Source: Flavobacteriaceae bacterium
GTDB lineage: Bacteria; Bacteroidota; Bacteroidia; Flavobacteriales; Flavobacteriaceae
Direction: 5' to 3'
NCBI GenBank assembly: GCA_030694835.1
Contig: JAUYUF010000060.1
Span: 1 to 6,541, forward strand
Length of the DNA: 6,541 nt
The position numbers were made by a program, and so were the translations under genes. Each line of letters opens with the position of its first letter. Positions within the stretch are counted from its first letter, which is position 1. The notes beneath the pieces are model-generated. The model was not told the origin of the DNA and searched no databases. It saw only the letters and a program-made list of their open reading frames with translations. Positions 5,954 to 6,541 of this stretch are shown one piece after another.

Positions 5954-6541
5954 ATGAGCGTTTTAGTTAATAAAAATTCAAAAATAATAGTTCAAGGATT
6001 TACGGGTAGCGAAGGTACTTTTCATGCTACACAAATGATTGATTATGGAACCAACGTTGTTGGAGGTATAACTCCAGGAAAAGGGGGTCAAGTACATTTA
6101 GGAAAACCTGTTTTTAATACTGTTGCTGATGCTGTGAATTCAGTTCAAGCTGATACATCAATCATATTTGTTCCACCTGCATTTGCTGCTGATGCTATTA
6201 TGGAAGCTGCTGCTGCCGGTATTAAAGTAATCATTTGTATTACAGAAGGTATTCCAGTTTCTGATATGGTTAAGGTAAAAAATTATATTGCAGATAAAGA
6301 CTGTAGATTGGTTGGACCAAATTGTCCAGGTGTAATTACTGCTGGTGAAGCTAAAGTTGGAATTATGCCAGGATTTATCTTTAAAAAAGGTAGAGTGGGT
6401 ATTGTTTCAAAATCAGGAACTTTAACTTATGAAGCAGCAGACCAAGTTGTAAAACAAGGTTATGGTATTTCAACTGCTATTGGTATTGGTGGAGACCCAA
6501 TTATTGGGACTACAACGAAAGAAGCAGTAGAGTTATTTATG
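5954..6541 (+). CDS. sucD: Succinyl-CoA ligase alpha subunit SucD (3' end missing)
   Basis: The alpha subunit of succinyl-CoA synthetase binds CoA and carries the phosphohistidine in the TCA-cycle reaction succinyl-CoA + NDP + Pi to succinate + CoA + NTP. It pairs with SucC, which is not in this window. A total of 196 codons are visible out of about 290 in the family; the frame is open to the last base. Residues 1 to about 100 are the CoA-binding Rossmann domain, with GFTGSEGT (15-22), PGKGG (41-45) and ITEGIP (96-101). GPNCPG is at 121-126. SKSGTLTYE (152-160) through GIGGD (177-181) matches the ATP-citrate lyase/succinyl-CoA ligase signature. The phosphorylated His lies beyond the window edge. 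The start ATG gives the standard short N-terminus MSVLVNKNSKIIVQGFTG. The gene sits 71 bases after lpxD2 with its own promoter candidate, and it has no functional link to the lipid A genes that I can see. Confidence 0.95.
   Translation, partial: MSVLVNKNSKIIVQGFTGSEGTFHATQMIDYGTNVVGGITPGKGGQVHLGKPVFNTVADAVNSVQADTSIIFVPPAFAADAIMEAAAAGIKVIICITEGIPVSDMVKVKNYIADKDCRLVGPNCPGVITAGEAKVGIMPGFIFKKGRVGIVSKSGTLTYEAADQVVKQGYGISTAIGIGGDPIIGTTTKEAVELFM

Noticed and set aside
1..6541. Mobile element, CRISPR array, tRNA/rRNA, defence island or horizontally acquired segment
   Set aside because: All genes are on one strand with short spacers and are housekeeping or lipid A functions. No transposase, terminal repeats, regularly spaced repeats or structural RNA sequence was seen, and base composition looks even by eye.

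Overview
The window looks like core chromosome from a low-GC member of the Bacteroidota, most likely Flavobacteriia. Three things support this. There is an LpxC-FabZ fusion gene, which is characteristic of Bacteroidetes/Chlorobi. The intergenic spacers carry TAnnTTTG-type -7 promoter boxes and lack Shine-Dalgarno sequences. The DNA is AT-rich, with spacers made almost only of A and T. The genus cannot be named from the sequence alone.

All seven genes lie on the + strand and are tightly packed. From left to right they are: (1) the 3' part of an HD-domain nucleotide phosphohydrolase gene, cut by the window's left edge (1-1067); (2) lpxD (1108-2145); (3) lpxC-fabZ, overlapping lpxD by 4 bases (2142-3536); (4) lpxA, 9 bases further on (3546-4328); (5) efp, elongation factor P (4358-4924); (6) a second, divergent and shorter lpxD-like gene (4959-5882); (7) the 5' part of sucD, the succinyl-CoA ligase alpha subunit, running off the right edge (5954-6541). 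The longest stretch without a gene is 71 bases.

Genes 2-4 encode the first three steps of lipid A synthesis. LpxA moves a 3-hydroxyacyl chain from ACP to UDP-GlcNAc, the LpxC domain deacetylates the product, and LpxD adds the second 3-hydroxyacyl chain. The fused FabZ domain acts on the same 3-hydroxyacyl-ACP pool but sends it to membrane phospholipid synthesis, so one polypeptide carries both sides of the branch point. Key catalytic residues are visible in LpxA, both LpxC-FabZ domains and the first LpxD.

I see no defence system, mobile element, CRISPR array or RNA gene, and nothing that amounts to a new system. The most interesting item is the second LpxD-like protein. It keeps the catalytic histidine but has lost the second active-site histidine, has a changed SDGFGF-type motif and a shortened C-terminal tail, so its substrate may differ. 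Smaller points are a promoter box only 5 bases from the lpxD start codon (possible leaderless mRNA), an AT-rich hairpin between efp and the second lpxD, and alternating inverted repeats at the sucD promoter.
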